Of a DNA stretch of 64,000 nucleotides, positions 54,989 through 63,317 are shown in pieces (the first letter of the stretch is position 1; each line of letters opens with the position of its first letter). Under the pieces are notes generated by a model, which worked only from the letters and a program-made list of their open reading frames with translations, was not told the origin of the DNA and did not search any database. Origin of the DNA: Pseudactinotalea suaedae (GTDB lineage: Bacteria > Actinomycetota > Actinomycetes > Actinomycetales > Beutenbergiaceae). The stretch is from positions 186,001 through 250,000 of the forward strand of contig NZ_WNXY01000010.1 of assembly GCF_009733815.1 (NCBI RefSeq). Direction: 5' to 3'. The position numbers were made by a program, and so were the translations under genes.

Positions 54989-55573
54989 ATGGAGCTCCAC
55001 CCCCCGACCCACCGCGCCCTCCTCGTCGTCGACGTGCAGCCGACCTTCTGCGAGGGCGGCGCCCTCGCGGTCGAGGGAGGCGACGCCGTCGCGGCCCGGG
55101 TCGCCGCCTACGCGGCGACGCACCGAGGTGACTACGACGTCGTCGTCACCACCCAGGACTGGCACATCGATCCGGGGGCGCACTTCAGCGACCACCCCGA
55201 CTTCGTCGACACCTGGCCCCCGCACGCCCTCGCCGGCTCCGACGAGGCGGAGCTGCACCCGGCGCTCGCGGACCTCGCACCGGACCACTCGGTGAAGAAG
55301 GGACGCTACGAGGCCGCGTACTCGGGCTTCGAGGGAGTGGATGTCGCGGGCCGCCCGTTGGCCGAGCTGCTGGCCGCCCACGCGATCGCGCACGTGGACG
55401 TGGTCGGGATCGCCGAGTCGCACTGCGTCAAGGAGACCGCGCTCGACGCCGCCCGGCTGGGGCTGCGCACCAGGGTGCTCACCGACCTGACGGTGCCCGT
55501 CTCACCCGACCAGGGCGAGACGGCGCGCGCCGCGATGGCAGCGGCCGGGATCGCCCTGGAGCGCTCCCGCTGA
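54989..55573 (+). CDS. Nicotinamidase-like isochorismatase-fold hydrolase
   Basis: A 194-residue cysteine hydrolase that likely deamidates nicotinamide to nicotinate for NAD salvage. VVDVQPTFCEGGALAVEGGD holds the catalytic Asp, VTTQDWHIDPGAHF the metal Asp and His residues, VKKGRYEAAYSGFEG the Lys, and GIAESHCVKETALDA the nucleophilic Cys. The DWHxxxxxHF pattern is that of PncA. Other isochorismatase-like amidases cannot be fully excluded. GGAAGG lies 13 nt upstream. Confidence 0.82.
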   Translation: MELHPPTHRALLVVDVQPTFCEGGALAVEGGDAVAARVAAYAATHRGDYDVVVTTQDWHIDPGAHFSDHPDFVDTWPPHALAGSDEAELHPALADLAPDHSVKKGRYEAAYSGFEGVDVAGRPLAELLAAHAIAHVDVVGIAESHCVKETALDAARLGLRTRVLTDLTVPVSPDQGETARAAMAAAGIALERSR

Positions 55574-55586
55574 GCTGGGGTCGGCC

Positions 55587-56045
55587 TCAGCCGGCCAGCA
55601 GCAGGATGGCGACGACGACGCCGATGAGCGCGTACACGACGCCCCACCACTGCATCGGGATCCAGAACAGCGTGTGGATGTTGCGCAGCCGGCGCGTCAC
55701 GGCCGTGGACTCCTGGTCGAGCATCATGTCCGCCTGCACCTGCGCCTCGGCCAGCGAGGAGGGCACGACACCCGGGGCGGGCTGGAAGCGACCGCTCGCC
55801 ACCGCGTGGCTCAGCTCGGCCCGACGCTGCTCGACCCACGTCTGCGACTTCTTCGCGGGGTTGATGACGTTGAGGTACCACCCGAGGGCGAAGGTGGCCA
55901 CGCCACCGAGCAGGACACCGAGCCCGATCATCGCCCCGTTCAGCTCTCCGTCGGTGGACACCAGGGAGCTCAGCCCCGTCCCGGCGAGAAAGCCGAGTGC
56001 CCCGAGAATGACCGCCACGAATCCGAACCCACGCCAAATGATCAT
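55587..56045 (-). CDS. Small membrane protein of unknown function
   Basis: A 152-residue protein with two N-terminal membrane segments (about 5-28 and 38-60), a charged cytosolic middle (NPAKKSQTWVEQRRAELSHAVASG, then helical QADMMLDQESTAVTRRLRNIH) and a third segment at the C-terminus (WWGVVYALIGVVVAILLLAG). I recognise no domain. It converges on the nicotinamidase gene and may follow the 140-residue gene in one unit. Confidence 0.6.
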   Translation of the reverse strand: MIIWRGFGFVAVILGALGFLAGTGLSSLVSTDGELNGAMIGLGVLLGGVATFALGWYLNVINPAKKSQTWVEQRRAELSHAVASGRFQPAPGVVPSSLAEAQVQADMMLDQESTAVTRRLRNIHTLFWIPMQWWGVVYALIGVVVAILLLAG

Positions 56046-56111
56046 GCGCGGAGACTATGTCCGGCCGCGGCACGCCCGGTGCCGCGGAGGTGGGCACCGC
56101 TGCCCATCGGC

Positions 56112-56534
56112 TCAGCGTTCGAGCCGGCGCGGCTCCGCGTCGTCGGCCTTCTCGGCGATGAAGGCGGCGAGGATCTCCCCGCGCACCGTCATCACCTTCT
56201 CCTTGACGGCCTTCTTCTCGCGACGCGAGGCACCGTCGTGCAGCAGCTCGGCGGCGTGCTGGAGGTTGTCGAGCGTGCGCGCCCAGTCCTGCGCGCGGCG
56301 GGTCTCCGCCGCGTCGTCGGCGCTGGAGCTCAGATAGGCGACCTGCTCGCGCAGCGCCGCGATCGTGGCGAGCATCCCGGCCGGTCCGCTGATCCGCTTG
56401 GCCAGAAGCTTGGTGACGGCGTCCTGGACGCTCTTGGTGATCTCGGGGTGCTCCCGGAGGTACTTGGCCACGATCGGGCCGGCCGTACCCACGATCGTCA
56501 TGACCGTGCTCACGAGCTTGCGGTTGACCGCCAT
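56112..56534 (-). CDS. Small helical protein of unknown function
   Basis: A 140-residue, highly charged, probably all-helical protein (KLVSTVMTIVGTAGPIVAKYL at the start, REKKAVKEKVMTVRGEILAAF near the end). The first 25 residues are moderately hydrophobic and may associate with the membrane. The start overlaps the rsmI stop by one base (TGATG), so it is translated after rsmI. I do not recognise the family. Confidence 0.62.
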   Translation of the reverse strand: MAVNRKLVSTVMTIVGTAGPIVAKYLREHPEITKSVQDAVTKLLAKRISGPAGMLATIAALREQVAYLSSSADDAAETRRAQDWARTLDNLQHAAELLHDGASRREKKAVKEKVMTVRGEILAAFIAEKADDAEPRRLER

Positions 56535-57424
56535 CAGACACCCTCCTTGGGCGAGGTCCGGCCACGATAACCCGCGCCCGGCGTCCTGGCCTCGAGCGCG
56601 CCCTGGTAGAGCTCCCTGCGGCTCACCCCGGTGCGCTCGGCCACCTCGGCGGCGGCGTCCTTCAACCGGCTGCCCGCCTCGACCAGGGCGAGCACATCAC
56701 CCACGTGGTCCGCCGCGAGGGCCTCCCCCGGCACCACCCCGGCGACGACCACGGTGATCTCACCGCGCACCCCCTCCTCGGCCCAGCGGGCCAGCTCCGC
56801 CAGCGGGCCGCGACGCACCTCCTCGTAGGTCTTGGTGAGCTCACGGCACACCGCCGCCTCACGGTCGGGGCCGAACGCCTCGGCCATCGCGGCCAGCGTC
56901 TCGCCGATCCGGTGGGTCGCCTCGAAGAAGACCATCGTGCGGCGCTCGTCGGCGAGCTCCTCGAGCGCCCGACGGCGTTCCCCGGCCCGGCGGGGAAGGA
57001 AGCCCTCGAAGCAGAACCGGTCGGTGGGCAGGCCCGAGAGCGCGAGCGCGGCGAGGACGGCGCTCGGACCGGGCACCGCCGTCACCCGCACGCCGCTCTC
57101 GACGGCGGCCCGCACCACCCGGTAGCCGGGGTCGGAGACGCCGGGCATGCCGGCGTCGGTCACCACCAGCACGGTGGCGCCGCTCTCGGCCGCCTCGACC
57201 AGCTCGGCGGCCCGCGCCGCCTCGTTGTGCTCGTGGTAGCTGACCACCCGACCACCGATGCTCACGCCGATCCTGGCCGCGAGCGACCGCAACCGGCGGG
57301 TGTCCTCGGCGGCGACGACGTCGGCGTCGGCGAGGAGCCGCAGCAGCCGCGGTGGCGCATCCTCCGCATCGCCGATCGGCGTCCCGGCGAGCACGATCAC
57401 ACCTGGTCCTGGGTGTTCTGGCAC
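56534..57424 (-). CDS. rsmI: 16S rRNA (cytidine1402-2'-O)-methyltransferase
   Basis: A 296-residue SAM enzyme of the tetrapyrrole-methylase fold. IVLAGTPIGDAEDAPPRLLRLL replaces the canonical TPIGN with TPIGD. AEDTRRLRSLAARIG, SYHEHNE, VTDAGMPGVSDPGYRVVRAA and AVPGPSAVLAALALSGLPTDRFCFEGFLPRR are characteristic. The GTG at 57424 is the only sensible start. It is divergent from the DoxX-like gene, whose DosR-like boxes begin 50 nt upstream. Confidence 0.93.
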   Translation of the reverse strand: MPEHPGPGVIVLAGTPIGDAEDAPPRLLRLLADADVVAAEDTRRLRSLAARIGVSIGGRVVSYHEHNEAARAAELVEAAESGATVLVVTDAGMPGVSDPGYRVVRAAVESGVRVTAVPGPSAVLAALALSGLPTDRFCFEGFLPRRAGERRRALEELADERRTMVFFEATHRIGETLAAMAEAFGPDREAAVCRELTKTYEEVRRGPLAELARWAEEGVRGEITVVVAGVVPGEALAADHVGDVLALVEAGSRLKDAAAEVAERTGVSRRELYQGALEARTPGAGYRGRTSPKEGV

Positions 57425-57473
57425 GGGGTGAGTCTGCCAGCCACGCGGTCGGGGGCTCTCGAGGGCCGATCTC

Positions 57474-57520
57474 GGGACGTTCGTCCCGGCGACGACCCCG
57501 GAAATCGGGACCTCGGTCCC
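57474..57520. promoter_or_regulatory. Tandem DosR/DevR-like boxes
   Basis: GGGACGTTCGTCCC (57474-57487) and GGGACCTCGGTCCC (57507-57520). Each has the perfect GGGAC-N4-GTCCC core of the mycobacterial dormancy box, and their centres are 33 bp apart, three helical turns. They lie 81 nt before the DoxX-like ATG; an AGAATT at 57545-57550 could be the -10. Confidence 0.72.
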
Positions 57521-57600
57521 CCAGAGGGGCCCTGCAGACCCGACAGAATTCTTCATGAGGCCTCAACCACCACCACCACTTCTCGTGACAGGACAGAGCA

Positions 57601-58173
57601 ATGACCACCACCCGCGCACACGTACCCGAGGCCACCACCGCCCCCGCCGTGATCACCCAGGAGTCGATCGTCACGAGCCCGCTCGCACGCAAGGTGCTGG
57701 CCATCGCTCGGATCGTCGTCGGCTTCTTCTTCCTGTGGCCGTTCCTCGACAAGACGTTCGGCCTCGGCTTCAGCACCCCGGCGGAGCGCGCCTGGATCAA
57801 CGGCGGCACCCCTGCGCAGGGCTACCTGGACAACCTCGACCCCGCACAGCCGCTGGCCGGCTTCTTCCAGTCGGCGTTCTCGAACCCGTTCGGTGACGTG
57901 GTCTTCATGCTGGGCCTGCTGGGCATCGGCGTCGCGATGATCGCCGGCGCCGGGCTGCGGATCGCCGCGATCGGCGGCACCCTCCTCATGGCCTTCATGT
58001 ACCTGGTAGCGCTGCCCTGGATCGCCGGTGGCACCAACCCGGTCCTGGACTCGCACTGGGTCGAGGCGATGCTGCTCCTGACCGCCGCCGTCACCCTCTC
58101 CGGCGACACCTGGGGCCTCGGCAGGTGGTGGGCGAGCACCGACCTCGTCCGCAGGTACCGCTGGCTCCGCTAG
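57601..58173 (+). CDS. DoxX-like membrane protein
   Basis: A 190-residue membrane protein with four predicted segments. LAIARIVVGFFFLWPFLDKTFGLGF is the first and resembles DoxX/DoxD and thiosulfate:quinone oxidoreductase subunits. It is followed by an extracellular loop (GTPAQGYLDNLDPAQPLAGFF), then VVFMLGLLGIGVAMIAGAGLRIAAIGG and EAMLLLTAAVTLSG. A role in respiration or redox homeostasis is inferred. ACAGGACAGAGCA precedes the ATG. Two DosR-like boxes upstream suggest induction by low oxygen, NO or similar. Confidence 0.77.
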   Translation: MTTTRAHVPEATTAPAVITQESIVTSPLARKVLAIARIVVGFFFLWPFLDKTFGLGFSTPAERAWINGGTPAQGYLDNLDPAQPLAGFFQSAFSNPFGDVVFMLGLLGIGVAMIAGAGLRIAAIGGTLLMAFMYLVALPWIAGGTNPVLDSHWVEAMLLLTAAVTLSGDTWGLGRWWASTDLVRRYRWLR

Positions 58174-58197
58174 CCCCCTGGCTCCGGCCAGCACCGA

Positions 58198-58228
58198 CAG
58201 CCCCCGACACGCTCCGTGCCGGGGGCTG
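58198..58228 (+). terminator. Terminator after the DoxX-like gene
   Basis: CAGCCCCCG (58198-58206) and CGGGGGCTG (58220-58228) around a 13-nt loop that can extend the stem by CAC/GTG. Confidence 0.75.
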
Positions 58229-58321
58229 CTTCGCGTCCTCGCGCGCTCTGCTCGAGCGGTGCTCGCCCCCACCGAAGGAGCCCGACGGCGGGCGGGCCGG
58301 GCGCTGTGTCAGGGTGGAGCT

Positions 58322-59173
58322 GTGGAGACCGGGTACGTCGAGCCGGACCGTGCCACCACCACGGCGCTGGTCGGGCAGCTGCTGAAGGATGCCGGTGCAC
58401 CCGCGGATCCCGCCGCGTGGGAGTGGGTGCGCACGGGGTCGTCCTCGCTCGTGGTGCTCGCGGGTGAGGTGGCGGTCCGGGTCGCCCGTGACGGCGCCGC
58501 AGCCGCCGACCTGCACCGCAGCCGCGATCTCGTCGCGGCGCTGCCGCCGCTGCCGTTCGTGGTCGCCCGCCCGATCGGCGAGGTCGCCGAGCTCGACGGC
58601 GTCGTCGCCGCGGCGGCCGCCCGGGTGCCCGGGGCCGCTCGACCGCCAGGACCGGCGGACCCGGCCGAGCTGCGCGCCCTCCTGGACGCGGTCCACGGCC
58701 TGGACCCCACCCCGTTGCGCGCCCACCTCGCGCCGCCCCGGGCGTTCTTCGGCGGTGCCGACTGGTACTCGGTGCTGACCGAGCTCGCGACACCCCTGCT
58801 GCCGGTTCAGGTGCGAGACCGGGCGCGGGCCGCGGTCGACGCGCTCGCCGCGCTCGACCACCCGGAGCCCGCCGTCAACCACGGCGATCTCGCCGGGAGC
58901 AACGTGCACTGGGAGGGTGATCGGGTGGTCGGCGTCCTCGACTGGGACCTGGCGGCGCTCGAGGATCCTGCCGAGGACGTCGCCAGCCTCCTGACCTGGC
59001 ACGGCTGGGAGCTCGGGCCGCAGGTCGTCGACCCCGCCACCCTCGCCCGTGCCCGGGTGTTCGGCGCGGTCTCGCCGCTGACGGTGATCGCCTTCTCCGT
59101 GCTGCGCGGCCGGCCCGCGGACGAGATCGAGCGGGTCACGGCACGCGTCGCGGCGCGACTCGGACGTGCCTGA
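58322..59173 (+). CDS. Aminoglycoside phosphotransferase-fold kinase
   Basis: A 283-residue kinase-fold protein of the APH family. The catalytic loop is VNHGDLAGSNVHW (HGDxxxxN) and the metal-binding motif VLDWDLAALEDP. The N-terminal lobe is short. Such proteins phosphorylate antibiotics, sugars, choline or homoserine, and specificity cannot be read here. The GTG at 58322 with GGTGGAG just upstream is preferred; the frame upstream overlaps the terminator. Confidence 0.75.
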   Translation: METGYVEPDRATTTALVGQLLKDAGAPADPAAWEWVRTGSSSLVVLAGEVAVRVARDGAAAADLHRSRDLVAALPPLPFVVARPIGEVAELDGVVAAAAARVPGAARPPGPADPAELRALLDAVHGLDPTPLRAHLAPPRAFFGGADWYSVLTELATPLLPVQVRDRARAAVDALAALDHPEPAVNHGDLAGSNVHWEGDRVVGVLDWDLAALEDPAEDVASLLTWHGWELGPQVVDPATLARARVFGAVSPLTVIAFSVLRGRPADEIERVTARVAARLGRA

Positions 59174-59181
59174 GCCGCACC

Positions 59182-59187
59182 TACACT
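59182..59187 (+). promoter_or_regulatory. -10 box for pmt (leaderless)
   Basis: TACACT, 7 nt before the GTG at 59195. No Shine-Dalgarno. Confidence 0.5.
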
Positions 59188-59194
59188 CGACGCC

Positions 59195-61021
59195 GTGAGG
59201 GGAGCCGACGACGACGCACGCGCGTCCGCGGACGCCGGCTGGGCTCCCCGCCCGGAGGGCGAGGCAGCGGCGGACGAGGGTCCGACCCGCGAGGTGAGCG
59301 GACCCTCCCCGGCCCAGGCTGCGCCGTCGGGCGTCACGACGGCGCCGGCGCGCCACTCGGCACGCAGCGCGGGCCGGCGCGAGCTGTTCGCGTCCTGGAG
59401 AGCGCCTGCGGTGGCCGTGACCGGGCGCACCCGCGCGGCGATCGAGTCCGACCTGCTGTCGCGGCTGGTGCGGCCGATCCCCGGCTCGGTGCTGGTCTCG
59501 TGGGTCGTGACGCTGCTGGTGACCGGTGTGGCCGCGGCGCTGCGGCTGCTCTATCTCGGCCGCCCCGGCCGGGTGGTCTTCGACGAGACGTACTACGTCA
59601 AGCAGGCGTACTCGTTGCTGGCCCTGGGGTACGAGGGCGATTGGATCGAGGAGAACGACGAGCAGCCCAACGAGCGTTTCGCCGCGGGCGACTACTCGAT
59701 GCTGTCGGACGAGGCGGACTACATCGTCCACCCGAGCGTCGGCAAGTGGATGATCGCGGCCGGTCTGAAGCTGCTCGGACCGAACGACCCGGTGGCGTGG
59801 CGGATCGGCGCCGCTGTCACCGGTGCGCTCATGGTGCTGCTGCTGGTCCGGATCGCGCGGCGGCTGTTCGCCTCGACCACCCTCGGCGCGACCGCCGGTC
59901 TGCTGCTCGCGATCGACGGCAACCACCTGGTGATGTCACGGATCTCGATCCTCGACATCTTCCTGGCGTTCTGGGCGCTGGTCGCGTTCGGCGCGATCCT
60001 TCTCGACCGCGACCACTACCGACGGCGGCTGGCGCGCCTCGCCGCTGCCGAGCTCGACGAGGAGGGCCACTACCGCGATCCCTGGGGACCCCGCGTGGGG
60101 TTCCGGCCGTGGCTGCTGGTGGCGGGGGTGGCGCTCGGTCTGGCGTGCGGGGTCAAGTGGTCCGGCATCTACTTCGTGGCCGCCTTCGGCCTTGCGGTCG
60201 TGGCGTGGACGATCAGCGCGCGACGCGCCGTCGGCGTCCGCTACTGGGTCGGCGCCGGGGCGCTGCGCGACGGCGTCCCTGCCTTCGTGCTGATGGTCCC
60301 GGTCGCCGCGGTGGCGTACGTGCTCACCTGGCTCCCCTGGTGGCTGAGCCCGAGCTCCTACATGCGGCAGTGGGCCGCGACCACCAACGCGACGGCCGAG
60401 GTGCCGGAGCGCCCCTGGATGCCGGACTGGCTGAACTCCTGGTGGGAGTACCACCTGCGGATGTGGGACTTCCACAACAACCTCACGACCGAGCACACCT
60501 ACGAGTCCCACCCGGCGGGCTGGCTGATCCAGTGGCGTCCCACGTCGTTCGCCTGGCGCTCGGTCGAGACCGCCGACGGCGCCTGGCAGACCTGCGGCGC
60601 GGACCGCTGCGCCGGGGCGATCCTGTCGGTCGGCAACCCCGTGATCTGGTGGGGAGCGGCACTCGCGCTCCTGCTGGTGCTGTGGGCGGCGATCCGCCGC
60701 CGCGACTGGCGCGCGTGGGCGATCCTCGTGGGGTACGCCGGCGGCTACCTGCCCTGGTTCGCCTACGCCCACCGCACGATCTTCACGTTCTACACCGTGG
60801 CGTTCGTGCCGTTCGTGGTGCTGGCGCTGACGTACGGGCTCGCCGAGCTGATCGGGTCCAAGGAGCTGCCGCGACGCGAGCGGCGGCCGGGGATCTGGGC
60901 GGCCGCCGCCGTGGTGATCGCAGCGGTCCTGGTCTCGGGGTTCTTCTGGCCGATCTGGACCAACCAGTGGGTGCCCTACTGGTTCTGGCGGCTCCACATG
61001 CTGCTACCGACCTGGGTGTGA
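59195..61021 (+). CDS. pmt: Polyprenol-phosphate-mannose:protein O-mannosyltransferase
   Basis: A 608-residue GT39 membrane enzyme that transfers mannose from a polyprenol carrier to Ser/Thr of exported proteins. After a disordered tail of about 90 residues, the first membrane segment leads to RVVFDETYYVKQAYS, with the DE pair required in the family. VHPSVGKWMIAAGLKLLG, LLLAIDGNHLVMSRISILDIFLAFW, WSGIYFVAAFG and the LVGYAGGYLPWFAYAHRTIFTFYTVAFVPF region follow, about 11 segments in all. The position next to rsmI matches mycobacterial Rv1002c. Leaderless GTG start. Confidence 0.92.
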   Translation: MRGADDDARASADAGWAPRPEGEAAADEGPTREVSGPSPAQAAPSGVTTAPARHSARSAGRRELFASWRAPAVAVTGRTRAAIESDLLSRLVRPIPGSVLVSWVVTLLVTGVAAALRLLYLGRPGRVVFDETYYVKQAYSLLALGYEGDWIEENDEQPNERFAAGDYSMLSDEADYIVHPSVGKWMIAAGLKLLGPNDPVAWRIGAAVTGALMVLLLVRIARRLFASTTLGATAGLLLAIDGNHLVMSRISILDIFLAFWALVAFGAILLDRDHYRRRLARLAAAELDEEGHYRDPWGPRVGFRPWLLVAGVALGLACGVKWSGIYFVAAFGLAVVAWTISARRAVGVRYWVGAGALRDGVPAFVLMVPVAAVAYVLTWLPWWLSPSSYMRQWAATTNATAEVPERPWMPDWLNSWWEYHLRMWDFHNNLTTEHTYESHPAGWLIQWRPTSFAWRSVETADGAWQTCGADRCAGAILSVGNPVIWWGAALALLLVLWAAIRRRDWRAWAILVGYAGGYLPWFAYAHRTIFTFYTVAFVPFVVLALTYGLAELIGSKELPRRERRPGIWAAAAVVIAAVLVSGFFWPIWTNQWVPYWFWRLHMLLPTWV

Positions 61022-61035
61022 TCCCGGCCGGCCGC

Positions 61036-61893
61036 TCACTCCGGGGTGGGGCCCGCGTAGTCGGCGGTGTCGGGGTTGCCGCCCGTGCGCTCGCCGCGCT
61101 CCAGGCCCTCGATCGCGTCGATGTCCTCGGGCTCGAGCTGGACCGCGAGCGCGGCCCAGTTCTCGGCGATCCGCGACGGCGTCACGGACTTCGGGATGAC
61201 GACGTTGCCCTGAGCGATGTGCCAGGCGAGCACGACCTGAGCGGGCGTGGCGTCGCGCCGCTCGGCGATCTCGGTGAGCACCGGGTCCTCGAGCATGCCC
61301 TTGCCCGCGCCGAGCGGGGACCACGCCTGGGTGGCGATCTGGTGGGCGGCGTTCCAGGCCCGTAGCTGCTCGATCTGCAGGTACGGGTGGCACTCGACCT
61401 GGTTGAGGACGGGCGTGACGCCGGTGGCGTCGATGATCTCCTGCAGGTGGGGCGCGTGGAAGTTGGAGACGCCGATCGAGCCGACGGCACCCTGCTCGTG
61501 CAGGTGCACCAGCGCCTTCCAGGTGTCGACGTACTTCCCCAGCGGCGGCGCGGCCCAGTGGATCAGGTAGAGGTCGATCGTGTCGACGGCGAGCCGCTTC
61601 AGCGAGGCCTCGTGGGCGCGCAGCGTCGTGTCGTAGCCCTGGTCAGCGTTCCACAGCTTGGTGGTGAGGTAGATGTCCTCACGGGCGATGCCGGACGCCG
61701 CGATCGCGCGCCCGACGCCGCGCTCGTTGCCGTAGATGGCTGCGGTGTCGATCAGCCGGTAGCCGACGCGGAGGGCTTCCTCGACGGCGGGCTGTGCCTC
61801 GTCGTCCGGCACGCGCCAGACGCCGTAGCCGAGCTGGGGGATGGTGGTTCCGTCGTTGAGGTCGACGTCGATCGGGTGGAGGTCTGCAGTCAC
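61036..61893 (-). CDS. Aldo/keto reductase (2,5-diketo-D-gluconate reductase type)
   Basis: A 285-residue NADPH-dependent reductase of the AKR5 type. YRLIDTAAIYGNERGVGRAI has the catalytic Asp and Tyr, LTTKLWN the Lys, and IDLYLIHWAAP the His. IGVSNFHAPHLQEII and the C-terminal VIPKSVTPSRIAENW bind NADPH. Typical substrates are small aldehydes, methylglyoxal or keto-sugars. The GTG start has TAGCCT 7 nt upstream. It converges on pmt. Confidence 0.9.
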   Translation of the reverse strand: MTADLHPIDVDLNDGTTIPQLGYGVWRVPDDEAQPAVEEALRVGYRLIDTAAIYGNERGVGRAIAASGIAREDIYLTTKLWNADQGYDTTLRAHEASLKRLAVDTIDLYLIHWAAPPLGKYVDTWKALVHLHEQGAVGSIGVSNFHAPHLQEIIDATGVTPVLNQVECHPYLQIEQLRAWNAAHQIATQAWSPLGAGKGMLEDPVLTEIAERRDATPAQVVLAWHIAQGNVVIPKSVTPSRIAENWAALAVQLEPEDIDAIEGLERGERTGGNPDTADYAGPTPE

Positions 61894-61900
61894 TCGCAGC

Positions 61901-61906
61901 AGGCTA
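61901..61906 (-). promoter_or_regulatory. -10 box for the aldo/keto reductase gene (leaderless)
   Basis: TAGCCT on the minus strand, 7 nt before the GTG at 61893. Confidence 0.45.
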
Positions 61907-61940
61907 GAGCATCACCCGACCGGCCCTGGCCGCAGCGGTC

Positions 61941-63260
61941 TCAGTGCCCGGTCAGCGGACGATCGGCGTGGGCCAGGCCGCGGGCGTCCCACAGCGCACG
62001 GTGCGCCGGCAGGTCCTCGGCGAACGCCTCCCACGCGCGCACCTCGGGCACCGACCACGCGACCTCGGCGATCGCGGGCAGCCGCGGCAGCAGCATCGAG
62101 AACAGGTCGTCCTCGGTGCGGATCGTCTCGGTCCACAGCGCCGCCTCGACGCCGAGGATCGCCTCGGGTGGCAGGCCGGGGACGAGCGTGGCGGGGTCCC
62201 AGTCGTAGGCGTCGCGCACATCGACGTGCCCGGCCCAGTCCAGGCCGAGCTCGGTGTCGGCGTCGTACTTCATGTCGAGGTAGGCGCGGTTGCCGGGGCT
62301 GAGGATGACCTGGTGCCCGTGCGCGGCGGCGGCCACGACCGGGGCGGGGTCGGCGTTGGAGTCCCAGAGCTGCAGGACCGACCGCGGGTCCTGCAGTGCC
62401 GGAGCCGCCTCCTGCCAGAACACCGGCCGCTTGCCGAGCCGCAGCACCAGCGCCTCGACGTGCTGGATGAACGCCGCGTACTCCTCGGGGCTGAGCAGCC
62501 GGACCTCGTCGCCGCCGACGTGCACGAAGTCGCCCGTGGTCTGCTCGACCAGCGCCCCGACGGCGTCCTCGAGGAACGCTGCGGTCTCGGGCAGGTCGAG
62601 CCGCAGCGTCGAGTGCCCGACCTCGGTGCCGGTGTAGACCTCTCGTGCCAGGCCGTCGGGGTTGAGCGCGGGGACGGCGTGCAGCGCCGCCGCGGTGTGC
62701 CCGGGCAGGTCGATCTCCCCGACGATCGTGATGCCGCGCTCGGCGGCGTACGCCGTGAGCTCGGCGAGGTCGGCCACGCTCAGGTGGCCACCGGGGCCAC
62801 CGTCGACCTCCGAGGTGCTGGCGCGCTCGACCAGCTCGGGCCGGTTCGGCACCTCGTAGCGCCACCCCTGGTCGTCGGTCAGGTGCAGGTGCAGCACGTT
62901 GAGCTTGTACAGCGCGGCGAGGTCGAGGACCTTGCGGAGCGTCGCCGGGCCGAAGAAGTGACGGCACACGTCGATCATGAGACCGCGCCACGGGTAGCGC
63001 GGCGCGTCCTCGATCTCCAGGGCGGGCACCGACCGGTCGGTCAGCTCGACGAGCTGGGTGGCGCTCGACCGGGCTGCGCTCGCACCACGGTGGTCGGCGG
63101 CGTCGGAGCTGAACCCCGTGTCGGCACCGACCTGCAGCCGGTAGCCGCCGTCGTCGCGGTTCCCGACCGCGGTCGAGGCGGTGGGCTCGGCGGGGCCCGG
63201 GTACGGCTCGCCGTCGAGCAGCTCGAGTCGGGCTGGGGCGGGGATCAGCGGAAGGCTCAC
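61941..63260 (-). CDS. GH20 beta-N-acetylhexosaminidase with shortened N-terminal domain
   Basis: A 439-residue hydrolase that removes terminal GlcNAc or GalNAc. The catalytic barrel begins PRYPWRGLMIDVCRHFFGPATLRKVLDLAALYKLN, continues with HLHLTDDQGWR and GEIDLPGH, and has the catalytic Asp-Glu pair in FVHVGGDEVR near residue 265. The domain before the barrel is only about 85 residues; GH20b domains usually run to 120-150, so strands appear to be missing. There is no signal peptide, which places it in the cytosol, perhaps in cell-wall sugar recycling. The GTG at 63260 is preferred to an upstream ATG. Confidence 0.9.
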   Translation of the reverse strand: MSLPLIPAPARLELLDGEPYPGPAEPTASTAVGNRDDGGYRLQVGADTGFSSDAADHRGASAARSSATQLVELTDRSVPALEIEDAPRYPWRGLMIDVCRHFFGPATLRKVLDLAALYKLNVLHLHLTDDQGWRYEVPNRPELVERASTSEVDGGPGGHLSVADLAELTAYAAERGITIVGEIDLPGHTAAALHAVPALNPDGLAREVYTGTEVGHSTLRLDLPETAAFLEDAVGALVEQTTGDFVHVGGDEVRLLSPEEYAAFIQHVEALVLRLGKRPVFWQEAAPALQDPRSVLQLWDSNADPAPVVAAAAHGHQVILSPGNRAYLDMKYDADTELGLDWAGHVDVRDAYDWDPATLVPGLPPEAILGVEAALWTETIRTEDDLFSMLLPRLPAIAEVAWSVPEVRAWEAFAEDLPAHRALWDARGLAHADRPLTGH

Positions 63261-63317
63261 GCGCCCAGTCTGCCCACACGCCGTCCGCATCGCCACCGAG
63301 CGTCGTAACCTGCAGAC

